64,000 nt of DNA, from positions 80,708-144,707 of the forward strand of contig JABGQA010000114.1 in the NCBI GenBank assembly GCA_018644665.1, written 5' to 3'. The DNA comes from Candidatus Poribacteria bacterium. GTDB taxonomy: Bacteria > Poribacteria > WGA-4E > GCA-2687025. Of the stretch, positions 53,433 to 62,210 are shown piece after piece (the stretch's first letter is position 1; every line of letters starts with the position of its first letter). A model generated the notes under the pieces. That model was not told the DNA's origin. It did not search any database and saw only the letters and a list, made by a program, of their open reading frames with translations. The position numbers and the translations under genes were made by a program.

Positions 53433-54563
53433 TCAGTAGCCGATGCAGGAGTACGCGTCGTCTACCGACTCCAGCTTGCCGCTCGCAGCGGAGCGGATGC
53501 CCGCGTCCAGGATCGCCATCGCCTCGAGGTTGAAGCTGGCGTCCAGCGTGGGGTGCAGGGCGTCGCCCGTCTCGATGTGGTGCGTGAACTCCTCGGCGAG
53601 CGTCTTGCGGCCTTCAGGCAGCGCATCGCCCTCGACAAGTTCGTCCGGCTCGCCCGAGCCGTGGCCACGTGACGTGTGGACGGCAACCGCCGGCACGCGC
53701 CGATCACCGACCGTCTTCGATGTCGCCACGAGCGTGCCCTTCGTCCCGTACACGATCGGCCCGGTGGGGACGCCCACGTTCCAGGTGGTCCAGGTGCCCT
53801 CGAGGATGCTGATGGCCTTCGGGAACCGCACGGTGATGACCGCGTTGTCGTCCGCGTCGCCGTAATGGCTTGTGAGGTTGGCCTTCATCCCGAACGCGGA
53901 CGCCGCCGGCTCGCCGATGAGCCAGCGCGACAGGCACGCGCCGTAGCAGCAGTAGTCGAGCAGCGCCCCGCCGCCCGGCGCGGCCTGATGCCACCACTCG
54001 GCGCCCTTCTCGGCGTCGGTCATGTCCTGGCCGTACGCCAGCGGACCCATGGACGCGCCGTTGCGCCACTTCACCTCCCACGCGTCCCCGACGACGCCGG
54101 AGTCGAGAAGCTCCTTCATCTTCCGTACCGCGGGGGACCACGTGATCGGCCAGTTGACCATGAGCGAGACGCCGGCCGCGTCGGCGGCGCGGGTCATGCG
54201 TAGCGCCTCCCCGAGGCTCGCGGCCATGGGTTTCTCGGTCATCATGTGAGCGCCCGCCGCGGCGATCGCCTCCGCGACCTCGCCATGTCGCGCGTTCTCG
54301 GGGCAGAAGACGATGATGTCGCACTCTTCCGCGTCGAGCATTTCGCGGTAGTCGTCGTAGGCCTTGGGGATGCCGGTGTGCTCCAGCGCCCGCTTGAGGT
54401 TCGCCTTGCGCGTCGAGTCCTCCTCGGAGATGGATGGCACTACCGGAACGGTGTCCGCGCAGGCCACCCACTCGACGTTCGGTAGCGCCGCGAAGCTGTC
54501 GATCATGCCGTTCACGTGCATGTGGGCGAATCCGATGACGCCCACGCGGTGTGTTCTGGACAT
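53433..54563 (-). CDS. Gfo/Idh/MocA-family oxidoreductase
   Basis: 376 residues from the ATG at 54563 (GGAGA 7 nt upstream). The N-terminal Rossmann domain starts MSRTHRVGVIGFAHMHVNGM, where the dinucleotide loop is G-F-A-H-M-H, an atypical but recurrent variant. TEKPMA carries the conserved Lys near residue 100. The C-terminal domain has GGALLDYCCYGACLSRWLIG and ends SVDDAYSCIGY. Cytoplasmic NAD(P)-dependent sugar or polyol dehydrogenase by family; the substrate is unknown. It is 46 bp downstream of the metallophosphatase gene on the same strand, possibly one operon. It is not closely similar to the two family members at 11481-13533. Confidence 0.86.
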   Translation of the reverse strand: MSRTHRVGVIGFAHMHVNGMIDSFAALPNVEWVACADTVPVVPSISEEDSTRKANLKRALEHTGIPKAYDDYREMLDAEECDIIVFCPENARHGEVAEAIAAAGAHMMTEKPMAASLGEALRMTRAADAAGVSLMVNWPITWSPAVRKMKELLDSGVVGDAWEVKWRNGASMGPLAYGQDMTDAEKGAEWWHQAAPGGGALLDYCCYGACLSRWLIGEPAASAFGMKANLTSHYGDADDNAVITVRFPKAISILEGTWTTWNVGVPTGPIVYGTKGTLVATSKTVGDRRVPAVAVHTSRGHGSGEPDELVEGDALPEGRKTLAEEFTHHIETGDALHPTLDASFNLEAMAILDAGIRSAASGKLESVDDAYSCIGY

Positions 54564-54609
54564 CGTGCGCTCTCCTATCAAACAGTCGGGGCCTATTGGA
54601 GGCGAGCCG

Positions 54610-55902
54610 TCAGCCGTCGAGGTCCATCGTGAACGCCACGGCGCCACCGTCGGGAGCGTCGTCCGTCGTGATCACGCGCAACGTGACGCGATCGTCGTTC
54701 AAGAAGTCGACGATCATGAAGCCCTCGCCGTAGGTGTCGAACAGCGTGTTGGCGCCGTGCTTCACGGGGCTGGTCTTCGAGCCGGCCCCGCTGACCAGAA
54801 GATAGTCGGCCATCTCGCCGCCGTCGAGGACTTCGAGCACGTGCTCGTGGCCAGACGCGTAGACGAACGGCCTGTGCGTCGCGAACACGCTGCGGAACAC
54901 GCTCAGCATGTACTGGTACGGCGGCGTGTGGATGTCCTGACCCGCGCTGGCGATTCCGTGTAGCAGCGTGAAGTTCGCGTCGGTGGGCATGTACACCGCT
55001 AGTCCAACGCCGTACAGCGCAAACGGCAGGGGCCAGAACTCGCCCTTGGCCAGGGACAGCGCGCCGCCGACTGCCGCCCCGAGGATCCCACCGACTACGG
55101 GGGATGGGACAGGGCCGCCGAAGCGCTTCCTCAGGTCGTAGAACCCGCCGTGCGGGCCGTGCGACGCGATCGGGTGATGGGCGATGACGATGACGCGTCT
55201 GTCGCCGGCGCCTGCCATCGCCGCCGTCAACTCTAAGCGGAAGCGGGACACCTCCACCGGCTCGAAGTCGGCGCGTATCCACCATTCTGTGTCGAGGGCC
55301 ACGAGGCGAATCTCGTCGCCGATGTCCATGACCACGGGGCCGGGGTTTCCAGGCTCCGGCGCGAACGTGATGTCGCGGGAGCCGTCGGCGGCGTGTCGCC
55401 GCACCATGCCCGCCTGGCGATCGACGCCGGCTTGACCGTACTGCCAGTCGTGGTTTCCGGCGACAAGCACCGCGCTGGAGCCGCTCGAAGTCGCCGCCTC
55501 CAACTGTGCGGCCAGCGCGGCTTCCGCTCTTCGGCGTTCGTATGCGCGCGCGGGGTCCGCGGGCGGCACGCCGCTCGGATACACGGTGTCGCCGAGGACG
55601 GCGACCGTCGTTCGGTCAGGGATCTCGGCGGCGCGGGCAGCCAGCGCGCGTAGCGTGGGGTCGACCAGATGAGCGGGGTCGTCCACGTCGATACCGGACG
55701 ATCCGCCATCGCCGAACAGGATCACGCGCTGTGTGACCGCGGCGGTATCGACATCCATGGCTGCGATAGAAGCGGCGGCGAGGTCGGGGCGCGTCCACAT
55801 CTCCTGATACGGCGCGCACCCGAGAAGCAGCGCCGAAGGCAGGAGGGCAAGGCAGGCCGCCCTCAGTCCGCCTCGCCTTCGGGCGTCACGGGTGTAGCAC
55901 AT
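54610..55902 (-). CDS. Calcineurin-like metallophosphoesterase lipoprotein
   Basis: 430 residues. The signal peptide has lipobox LLLGC (lipid Cys29). The dinuclear metal motifs appear in family order: GDGGSSG (64-70, where the first motif normally has DxH), LGDTVYPSG (near 104), GNHDW (149-153), IAHHP and SGHEHVLE. The fold resembles acid-phosphatase-like metallophosphatases (GDTVYPSG). A Gly/Ala-rich hydrophobic stretch (VVGGILGAAVGGALSLA) interrupts the domain after the HHP motif and could touch the membrane. The ATG at 55902 has GAGGGA 13 nt upstream, a long spacing, so the start is less certain. Likely periplasmic or outer-membrane-anchored phosphate-ester hydrolysis. Confidence 0.82.
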   Translation of the reverse strand: MCYTRDARRRGGLRAACLALLPSALLLGCAPYQEMWTRPDLAAASIAAMDVDTAAVTQRVILFGDGGSSGIDVDDPAHLVDPTLRALAARAAEIPDRTTVAVLGDTVYPSGVPPADPARAYERRRAEAALAAQLEAATSSGSSAVLVAGNHDWQYGQAGVDRQAGMVRRHAADGSRDITFAPEPGNPGPVVMDIGDEIRLVALDTEWWIRADFEPVEVSRFRLELTAAMAGAGDRRVIVIAHHPIASHGPHGGFYDLRKRFGGPVPSPVVGGILGAAVGGALSLAKGEFWPLPFALYGVGLAVYMPTDANFTLLHGIASAGQDIHTPPYQYMLSVFRSVFATHRPFVYASGHEHVLEVLDGGEMADYLLVSGAGSKTSPVKHGANTLFDTYGEGFMIVDFLNDDRVTLRVITTDDAPDGGAVAFTMDLDG

Positions 55903-56073
55903 AGGCGGCGGTAGTTCCCTCTCAGCAGGTGTCCGCACCCAACGATACCCGCGCGTCGAGGCTAACTCAATCGTCAATGAGGGCCAGATGTGGTCTTGTT
56001 GGGCATGCCCCGCGCCCATATACTCGCCACGACTTCCGCAGGCCTCCTAGACTACCGAGAAAGCGAGTGGCCG

Positions 56074-57225
56074 TTGCGAATATCCGACATGCAGGTGTTC
56101 GTCCTCGGGACGAGTTGGCGCAATCTGACCTTCCTCAAACTGGTCACCGACGACGGGTACGAGGGCATCTCGGAGGTGCGGATCAACAACCGCACGGAAG
56201 CTCTCTCTGGCTACCTCGAAGGCATCAAGAAGCGCCATGTCTTGGGCAGCGACCCGTTCAACATCGAGGACATGGTCCTCCGCCTCTCGCGCAACGACTT
56301 CGGGCGGGTGGGCGAGATCGTCGCGTCGGGCATCAGCCTGGTGGAGATCGCCTGCTGGGACATCATCGGCAAGGTCACGAATCAGCCGGTGTATCGGCTG
56401 CTGGGTGGGACTTGCCGGGATCGCATCAAGGCGTACGCGAACGGTTGGTACCGCGTCGAGCGTTCTCCCGAGGAGTTTCACGCGGCCGCGTTGCGGGTTG
56501 TCGAGCGGGGGTATCAAGCGCTGAAGTTCGACCCGTTCGGCGCGGGAACCTACGAGATGGACGTCCACGAGACGAGGCGGTCCATCGGGCTGGTGGAGGC
56601 GGTGCGCGATGCCGTGGGGCCGGACGTCGAGATCCTCATCGAGATGCACGGCCGGTTCTCGCCCGCGACGGCGGTCGCGATCTCGCGTGATCTCGAGCAG
56701 TTCGCGCCGTCGTGGGTCGAGGAGCCCGTGCCGCCGGACAACCTCGACGCTCTCAAGAAGGCCGCGGCTCAGATCAACCTACCCGTCGCGACGGGAGAGC
56801 GGCTCCACAACCGGTACGAGTTCCGGAATCTCTTCGTGACCGAAGCGGCCGACATCGTGCAGCCGGACATCACCCTGATGGGTGGCCTCTCCGAGGTGAA
56901 GAAGGTCGCTGCGATGGCGGACACGAACTACGTGACCGTCGCGCCGCACAACGTCGGCGGCCCCGTGGCGACATGCGCCGCGTTGCACTTCGCCGCCTCC
57001 ACGCCGAACTTCAAGATCCAGGAGCACTTCAACGACTTCCAGGAGCTGTGGGTAAAGGAAGCCGCGACGGGCGAAGGCTACCCGGAGGTCGTGGACGGGT
57101 ACTTCCCGCTGCCGGAAGGGCCCGGATTGGGCGTCACACTCAACGAAGACCTCATCGCGGAGCACCCGTTCCAAGAGGGTTCCTTCAACCTCTGGGACGA
57201 CGACTGGCACAAGCGGGAGTTCTAG
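56074..57225 (+). CDS. Mandelate racemase/muconate lactonizing (enolase superfamily) enzyme, galactonate-dehydratase-like
   Basis: 383 residues from the TTG at 56074, which gives the family's usual N-terminus (LRISDMQVFVLGTSWRNLTF); in-frame GTG 55990 and ATG 56005 are alternatives, and none has a good ribosome binding site. The capping domain ends near residue 115 (YRLLGGTCRDRIKAYANGW). The barrel carries LKFDPFG, the metal ligands in IEMHGRF, WVEEPVPPD and ATGERLHNR, and a candidate catalytic His in VAPHNVGG. FHGR-like EMHGR and GERLHNRYEF most resemble galactonate/gluconate-type sugar-acid dehydratases. Cytoplasmic Mg-dependent dehydration of an aldonic acid is therefore likely. A decayed copy of its C-terminus appears at 60490-60597. 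Confidence 0.83.
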   Translation: MRISDMQVFVLGTSWRNLTFLKLVTDDGYEGISEVRINNRTEALSGYLEGIKKRHVLGSDPFNIEDMVLRLSRNDFGRVGEIVASGISLVEIACWDIIGKVTNQPVYRLLGGTCRDRIKAYANGWYRVERSPEEFHAAALRVVERGYQALKFDPFGAGTYEMDVHETRRSIGLVEAVRDAVGPDVEILIEMHGRFSPATAVAISRDLEQFAPSWVEEPVPPDNLDALKKAAAQINLPVATGERLHNRYEFRNLFVTEAADIVQPDITLMGGLSEVKKVAAMADTNYVTVAPHNVGGPVATCAALHFAASTPNFKIQEHFNDFQELWVKEAATGEGYPEVVDGYFPLPEGPGLGVTLNEDLIAEHPFQEGSFNLWDDDWHKREF

Positions 57226-57620
57226 GGAACGGCGTCGGCCGCCACAAACCAGTTCAGCCGATCTCGTGGCGTAACCGAGCCCGGATCACGGAGGGCAGGT
57301 CTCGCCGCGCCCACGCAGTTCGACCGAACGCCGAGTTGAAGGGTCGCCCCAAGCCGATGCGACCTCCCACAGATCGAACCGCCTGCGCGCGTGCGACCGA
57401 ACGCCATTGAACAGGCCGGCATAGCGTTCAATCGGCAGCGATGACCGTTCCCCAGCGACACGCCGCCGTACAAGCGCCTCGCTCGGCAGCGCGGGCGGCG
57501 TTCGGCGGCCCCATCTCCCGACCACTCGACGTCATCCTATGCACGGGTCGGTATCTACGCGAACCTTTTGGCGCCGATGTGGGACTATGTCGTAGCGAGT
57601 CACGCGAAGGGGTATGGCCG
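57226..57620. other. Intergenic region, 395 bp, with an inverted repeat
   Basis: No gene is supported; the sigma-factor frame stays open upstream to 57441 but without a signal worth calling. ATTGAAC (57406-57412) and GTTCAAT (57426-57432) form a 7-bp inverted repeat with a 13-nt loop. CGACCGAACGCC occurs twice as a direct repeat. Either could be a site for regulation of the downstream sigma factor. Confidence 0.4.
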
Positions 57621-59876
57621 GTGTCGGATGCAGTCACTCTCATAGAGCGCGCTCGGTCGCCGCAGATGCCGCGGCGTGCGCAGACGGAGGCGTTCGCCGC
57701 GCTCGTCCGCCAGTTCCAGGACATGGCCGTCGGATATGCCTTCTCGCGGCTTGGCGATGTTCAGCTTGCCGAAGACGCCTCGCAGGAGGCGTTCCTGGAG
57801 GCATGGCAGAACCTGAGGCAGTTGCGAGAGCCGGAGGCGTTCGTGGGATGGCTTCGTCGCATCGTGCTCAAGCGCTGTGATCGGGTCATGCGGGTCCAGC
57901 GACCGGCGTTCGTCACGATGGAGGAGGCGAGCGCGACGCCGTCGCGGGAACCCACTCCGGCGGAGCACCTGGAGCGCTCCGACGTTCGCGCGCAGGTGGC
58001 GAGCGCCCTCAACGCGCTCCGCGAGCACGAGCGTGCGGTCACGACGCTGCATTACATCACCGGTCACACGCAGGCGGAGATCGCGGACTTTCTCGAAGTG
58101 CCGCTGGGAACGGTGAAGCGCAGGCTACACTCGGCGCGCCAACGGATGAAGGGGGACCTGGTGGGTCTGGTTAGCGAGAATCTGAGGGAGCAGGCGCCGT
58201 CCAGGGACACCGCGTTCGAGCAGCGTATCACGCGGCTCATGCAGCCAGAGCAGATGCGCGCGCCGGAGTACCAGTACGGTGTCGACAACGTAGACGGCAA
58301 CGACGCGTGGGACCTAATGCGAGCGTGCGCCGCGGGCGATATCAAGGAGGTCCGACGCCTGATCCGACGAGACGCGAACCTCGTCAACGCCCAGCACTGG
58401 TATCAGTTCCCGATCCACTTCGCCGTGCGAGAAGGTCACGCGGAAATCGTGCGGCTCCTGCTCGACGCGGGCGCGGAGCCAGGCCGGTCGCGCTATATCT
58501 ACAATTCGTGGCAGGACCTGGTCGCCGACGCAAGAAGGCGCGGCTACGACGATGTGCTGAGCGTCCTCGAGTCGACGCTGCGGACGCGGTATGCGTACGA
58601 TCCCGAGTTCGAGCACCTCGCCCAGGCTATCCGAGACCGGGACCGAGAGCAGATCGACGCGCTGCTGTCGATACGTGCCGACATCGCCCGCGCTTCCGAC
58701 CTGCGCGGCGCGAACGCGATTCACTGGGCGGGCCTGACTCATCAGATCGACCTGATCGACTACTTCCTGGAACGCGGCGCGAACATCGACGCGCCCCGCG
58801 TTGATGGCCAGACGCCCGCTATGTTGACCATGAACGGCGACAACCGGTTCGTGCGGGAACGCGATCTGCCTGGGGATTCGGCCCGGGACTTCTGGCTCGT
58901 GGTGGAGCATCTGCTCGACCGTGGCGCGGAGTACAACCTGTCCATTGCGACGATGAAGGGCGATGATGGCAGGGTTCGCGAGATACTGGATGGCGATCCG
59001 TCGGCTGCGCGCCGGTTGGACCCGTGTCGCAGGAGCTATCTCCACTACGCCGCGGCCGCGCGGCGCCCTGATATAGCCGCGCTGTTCCTCGACCTTGGGT
59101 CGGGCCCGAGCATGCCGGAGGATCTGGCGCCCAGCGGCCGGGCGTTGCACACGGCGTGCGCGCAGTCGGACCTGGAGATGGTCCGCCTGCTTCTGAAGCA
59201 CGGAGCGGATGTGAACGCGGACGTGGACTCGTCAGGCGTCCCGATGACCATCTCTGCGCATCGGGACCCGGTCGGTCCGAGCGGCGTGGCGATACGAGAA
59301 CTGCTACGTGAGCAGGGCGCAGTCACGCCGCCGCCCAGAATGACCGTAGATGACATGCGAATGGCATTGGAGAGCGCACAGACCCCGCCGCATCCCGGTT
59401 CGCACTTCGCCGATGAGCAGTTCATCGGCCACCTACTGCGCCACGATGACGCCGATCTGATCCGGTTGCTGCTGGACGCGCGCCCGGACGCGCTACAGAC
59501 GGTCCCTATCGTCTCGAACCGCTACCCGAAGTCCCGGGAATGTGTCGAACTGATGTTGCTACACGGCCTCGACCCGAACGGCAGCGACTGGCTCGGCAAG
59601 ACATGGCTCCACTTCATCGCCGAGAAGGACGACGTCGATATTGCTCGTGTGTTCCTGGAGCACGGCGCGAACATTGATGCAGTGGAAGCGGAACACCGCT
59701 CAACGCCGTTAGCAGAGGCGGCGAAACGCGGACATATGGACATGGTCCGTTTCCTGCTGACGGCAGGAGCGAATGCGAGCATTCCCACCGAGGAATGGGC
59801 GCGACCGCTCGCGTGGGCGACTCAGAACGGCCACACGGGAATCGCGGGGCTGCTACGTCTCTCCCAACGCCCATAG
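57621..59876 (+). CDS. ECF-type sigma-70 factor fused to ankyrin repeats
   Basis: 751 residues from a GTG with AAGGGG 8 nt upstream. Sigma region 2 is at about 23-90 (LAEDASQEAFLEAWQNLRQL) and region 4, with its HTH, at about 125-178 (TQAEIADFLEVPLGTVKRRL). A linker then leads to roughly 530 residues of ankyrin-like repeats, for example IHFAVREGHAEIVRLLLDAG, ALHTACAQSDLEMVRLLLKH and AEAAKRGHMDMVRFLLTAG. The ankyrin part outweighs the sigma part threefold. There is no adjacent anti-sigma gene, so I infer that the ankyrin domain senses or sequesters by protein-protein contact and regulates the sigma domain in cis. Target promoters are unknown. Decay of a related sigma gene is seen immediately downstream. 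Confidence 0.85.
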   Translation: MSDAVTLIERARSPQMPRRAQTEAFAALVRQFQDMAVGYAFSRLGDVQLAEDASQEAFLEAWQNLRQLREPEAFVGWLRRIVLKRCDRVMRVQRPAFVTMEEASATPSREPTPAEHLERSDVRAQVASALNALREHERAVTTLHYITGHTQAEIADFLEVPLGTVKRRLHSARQRMKGDLVGLVSENLREQAPSRDTAFEQRITRLMQPEQMRAPEYQYGVDNVDGNDAWDLMRACAAGDIKEVRRLIRRDANLVNAQHWYQFPIHFAVREGHAEIVRLLLDAGAEPGRSRYIYNSWQDLVADARRRGYDDVLSVLESTLRTRYAYDPEFEHLAQAIRDRDREQIDALLSIRADIARASDLRGANAIHWAGLTHQIDLIDYFLERGANIDAPRVDGQTPAMLTMNGDNRFVRERDLPGDSARDFWLVVEHLLDRGAEYNLSIATMKGDDGRVREILDGDPSAARRLDPCRRSYLHYAAAARRPDIAALFLDLGSGPSMPEDLAPSGRALHTACAQSDLEMVRLLLKHGADVNADVDSSGVPMTISAHRDPVGPSGVAIRELLREQGAVTPPPRMTVDDMRMALESAQTPPHPGSHFADEQFIGHLLRHDDADLIRLLLDARPDALQTVPIVSNRYPKSRECVELMLLHGLDPNGSDWLGKTWLHFIAEKDDVDIARVFLEHGANIDAVEAEHRSTPLAEAAKRGHMDMVRFLLTAGANASIPTEEWARPLAWATQNGHTGIAGLLRLSQRP

Positions 59877-59886
59877 CGATGCCGCT

Positions 59887-60290
59887 CTAGCCGGACGCCG
59901 GCGAGATCTGCGCCTCCAGCAGCGCCTTCAGGTAGTCCGCCGCCTGTCCATAGGCGATGGACATCTTGCCCCACGCAGGCTCCGCTCCGAGCGGGCAGAA
60001 TGTGTCGGTCGGCCCCGCCTGCGTCGCGGTCGGCCGGTCGAGGAACCTGCCGAATTGCGACGCGAGGCGCGCGATCGCCTCGAGCCACGTTCCCACGTTG
60101 TCGGGATCCGTGAGCGTCGGGAGGCCCTTGCACGCGCGCAGACGGGCTCCGGGACGACGTCCTTCATGCTGTCGAGGTCCAGCGGCATTTGGAGCGCCAG
60201 GGCGCTCATGCCGGGAAGGAAACGGCGCAAGAGTTGGTCGAACGCTTCCGTTTGGCGTTGGCGCGCGGCATCGACTACGCACCCAGTCGA
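59887..60290 (-). pseudogene. Remnant of an ECF sigma-70 gene
   Basis: On the minus strand one frame reads RQRQTEAFDQLLRRFLPGMS, close to the region-2 start of the intact sigma at 57621 (RRAQTEAFAALVRQFQDMA). Near 60130-60150 the similarity shifts frame to RACKGLPTLTDPDNVGTWLE, the typical continuation of region 2 (LRDPxxFxxWL). The open frame then runs into unrelated sequence (GQAADYLKALLEAQISPASG) and stops at 59887. There is no region 4 and no start signal. I treat it as a truncated, frameshifted gene copy. Confidence 0.6.
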
Positions 60291-60489
60291 CCGGCCCTCC
60301 CATGAACAACAGCCCATCTCCCTCCCGCGCCATACAGACGGGGCGACTGGGGAGAGCATGGAACGGAGTTGCCCAAGCTGGGTGACGCGGCGGAGGACGT
60401 CGTCGGCGCCGATCGGAGGCTCCCGCGGCCCGTCCGGCCCCCGCCGGTCCGCAGCTGTGGACGTCTGCCACGCGTTGTCGCAGAGCCGG

Positions 60490-60597
60490 ACTGGGCGGTA
60501 CGCTCAGCGACGACCCAACGCGGGACACTCGTTCCAGCAGGGCTCCTTCAACCCGTGGGCCTACTCCCGCCGGAGTGAGTTCTGGCTAGCGGCGTAG
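60490..60597 (+). pseudogene. Remnant of the C-terminus of an enolase-superfamily gene
   Basis: One frame reads GLGGTLSDDPTRD and the next HSFQQGSFNPW, together matching GLGVTLNEDLIAEHPFQEGS and FNLW at the end of the intact gene at 56074-57225. A single frameshift joins the two parts, and the second frame ends with a stop at 60595-60597. No upstream catalytic part is recognisable. It is a decayed duplicate or the scar of a rearrangement. Confidence 0.55.
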
Positions 60598-60690
60598 CGC
60601 CAGGGGGCGAACCGAATACAAGACAGACGCTCCCCACCCACAGACGACGTTGGCGACGTAGCGCGTCCATACGCCCGCCGAAACTACGCC

Positions 60691-61944
60691 TTGGGTGTCG
60701 TATCCGGGACGGTGGGGCGTCTGGAGCGCTCGTTCCTACACGTCCAACTCGTCCTTGCCGCCTATGTCTACGAACTCACGCAGTCCAATGCGCTGGTGGG
60801 CCTGCTCACCACGGTCACCGAAGCGGGCATGTTCGGGCCCCAGCTCTACGTCAGCAGCCTCATCGAACACCGCGCGAGGAAGCTGCCGTCGTTCATCGTG
60901 ATGCACGCGGCCCGTACGGTGGCCGTCGCGTGCATGTGCGCGGGCGTGTGGGTAAGCGCGTCACACGTGGCGGCCGGGCTGCTGCTTTTCTTCGTCGCCT
61001 GCGTCTTCCACCGCGTCCTCCACGGCGGCAGCGCGCTCGCGTTCACGGACATCATCGGGAAGACCGTCGACCCAAGACGCTATGGCGGCTTCCTCGCCTG
61101 GCGCGCGGTGCTGGGCGGGATACTCGCTCTGGTCACCGGCTTCCTCGTCGTGCAGCCCATTCTGGATCGACTCGCGTTCCCGGTCAGCTATGCCGTCCTG
61201 GTAGGCGCGGGAGTCGCTTTCACGGGCATCAGCGGCTTCGTGTTCTACCTCGCGCGAGAAGACCCGATGGAGCGCGTCCCGAAGCGACGCGGCCTTTCCG
61301 GCGTCATCCGCGGCGGGCTCGCGGATCTGCGCGCCGACAGGAACTACCGCCTGCTTCTCACGCTCAGGCTGCTGATGCGCGCCAACGGCCTCACGCTGGC
61401 GTTCTACGTGCCGTACGGCGTGGAACGGCTGGGAGCGTCGGGAATGGCAGGCGTGTTCATCGGCGTCATTTCGGCGAGTCGGCTCGCGTCGAGTCCGCTC
61501 TGGGGTCGCGTGAGCGGCGGTCGTGGGAACCGCGCCTGTCTGATCTGGTCGGGGGCGTTCTACGCGCTGAGTCCCATCGCGGCGCTGGCAGCGACACGCG
61601 TGCCCGACCCGGCCGCGTGGTCCGTGCCGTGGTTGGGCTTCACGCTCAGTCTGCCGCTGGGCGTCTATCTTCTTTCGCTCGCACTGTTCGGCCTCGCTCT
61701 GCAGGGGAACATCATCGCGCGCAACGCGTTCATCGTCGAGATCGCCCCGGATGACCGTCGCCCGAGCTACATCGCGTTCCTGAACACCGTCAGCCTGCCG
61801 ATGTCGATTCTGCCGGTTCTCGCGGGATGGACTATAGGCGGCTCCACGAACGGGCTGGACGGCCTGTTCATCGTCGTCGCGGTGACGGGCGCTCTCACGT
61901 TCGTGGTGGCGTCGCGCCTGACGGAAGTCCGCGAGGACGCATGA
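60691..61944 (+). CDS. Major facilitator superfamily transporter
   Basis: 417 residues with about ten to twelve hydrophobic helices, for example VACMCAGVWVSASHVAAGLLLFF, YAVLVGAGVAFTGISGFVFYL and LDGLFIVVAVTGALTFVV (each cited in part). A basic central loop (REDPMERVPKRRGLSG) separates the two six-helix halves, as in the superfamily. The TTG at 60691 is the only ordinary start codon. The frame stays open upstream and reads ARPYARRNYALGVVSG, in which RRNYxLG looks like real MFS N-terminal sequence. The true start may thus be upstream with a non-standard codon, or the N-terminus may have been clipped by the rearrangements at 59887-60597. The substrate is unknown. Confidence 0.8.
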   Translation: MGVVSGTVGRLERSFLHVQLVLAAYVYELTQSNALVGLLTTVTEAGMFGPQLYVSSLIEHRARKLPSFIVMHAARTVAVACMCAGVWVSASHVAAGLLLFFVACVFHRVLHGGSALAFTDIIGKTVDPRRYGGFLAWRAVLGGILALVTGFLVVQPILDRLAFPVSYAVLVGAGVAFTGISGFVFYLAREDPMERVPKRRGLSGVIRGGLADLRADRNYRLLLTLRLLMRANGLTLAFYVPYGVERLGASGMAGVFIGVISASRLASSPLWGRVSGGRGNRACLIWSGAFYALSPIAALAATRVPDPAAWSVPWLGFTLSLPLGVYLLSLALFGLALQGNIIARNAFIVEIAPDDRRPSYIAFLNTVSLPMSILPVLAGWTIGGSTNGLDGLFIVVAVTGALTFVVASRLTEVREDA

Positions 61945-62210
61945 CGCGGCGGCTGGTGACGACGCCACCGACCTCCTCATGAACGCGGCGCCTTGAGAAC
62001 GACATCCACGTCGTCGGGACGCTTCCGTACGCGCGCCATATTCCCGAGCTTCCGCTACGAGTGTCTGGCCCAGGCGCCACGCCCACTCGATCTGCCTGAT
62101 GGTGTGCGGCGCCCGGGCGTCGGTCGACAGGCGCGTGGAGGCGCGGCCCGATCCTTGACCACGTGCCTCCGCGCCCGGAGAATCACCCGGAACAGCCGCA
62201 AGGAGAAGAC
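61945..62210. other. Intergenic region, 266 bp
   Basis: Nothing gene-like is supported. AAGGAG just before 62211 is the ribosome binding site of the next gene. Confidence 0.4.

Noticed and set aside
57441..57620. Extended N-terminus of the sigma-ankyrin protein
   Set aside because: No similarity to sigma region 2 and no ribosome binding site, whereas GTG 57621 is preceded by AAGGGG at proper spacing.
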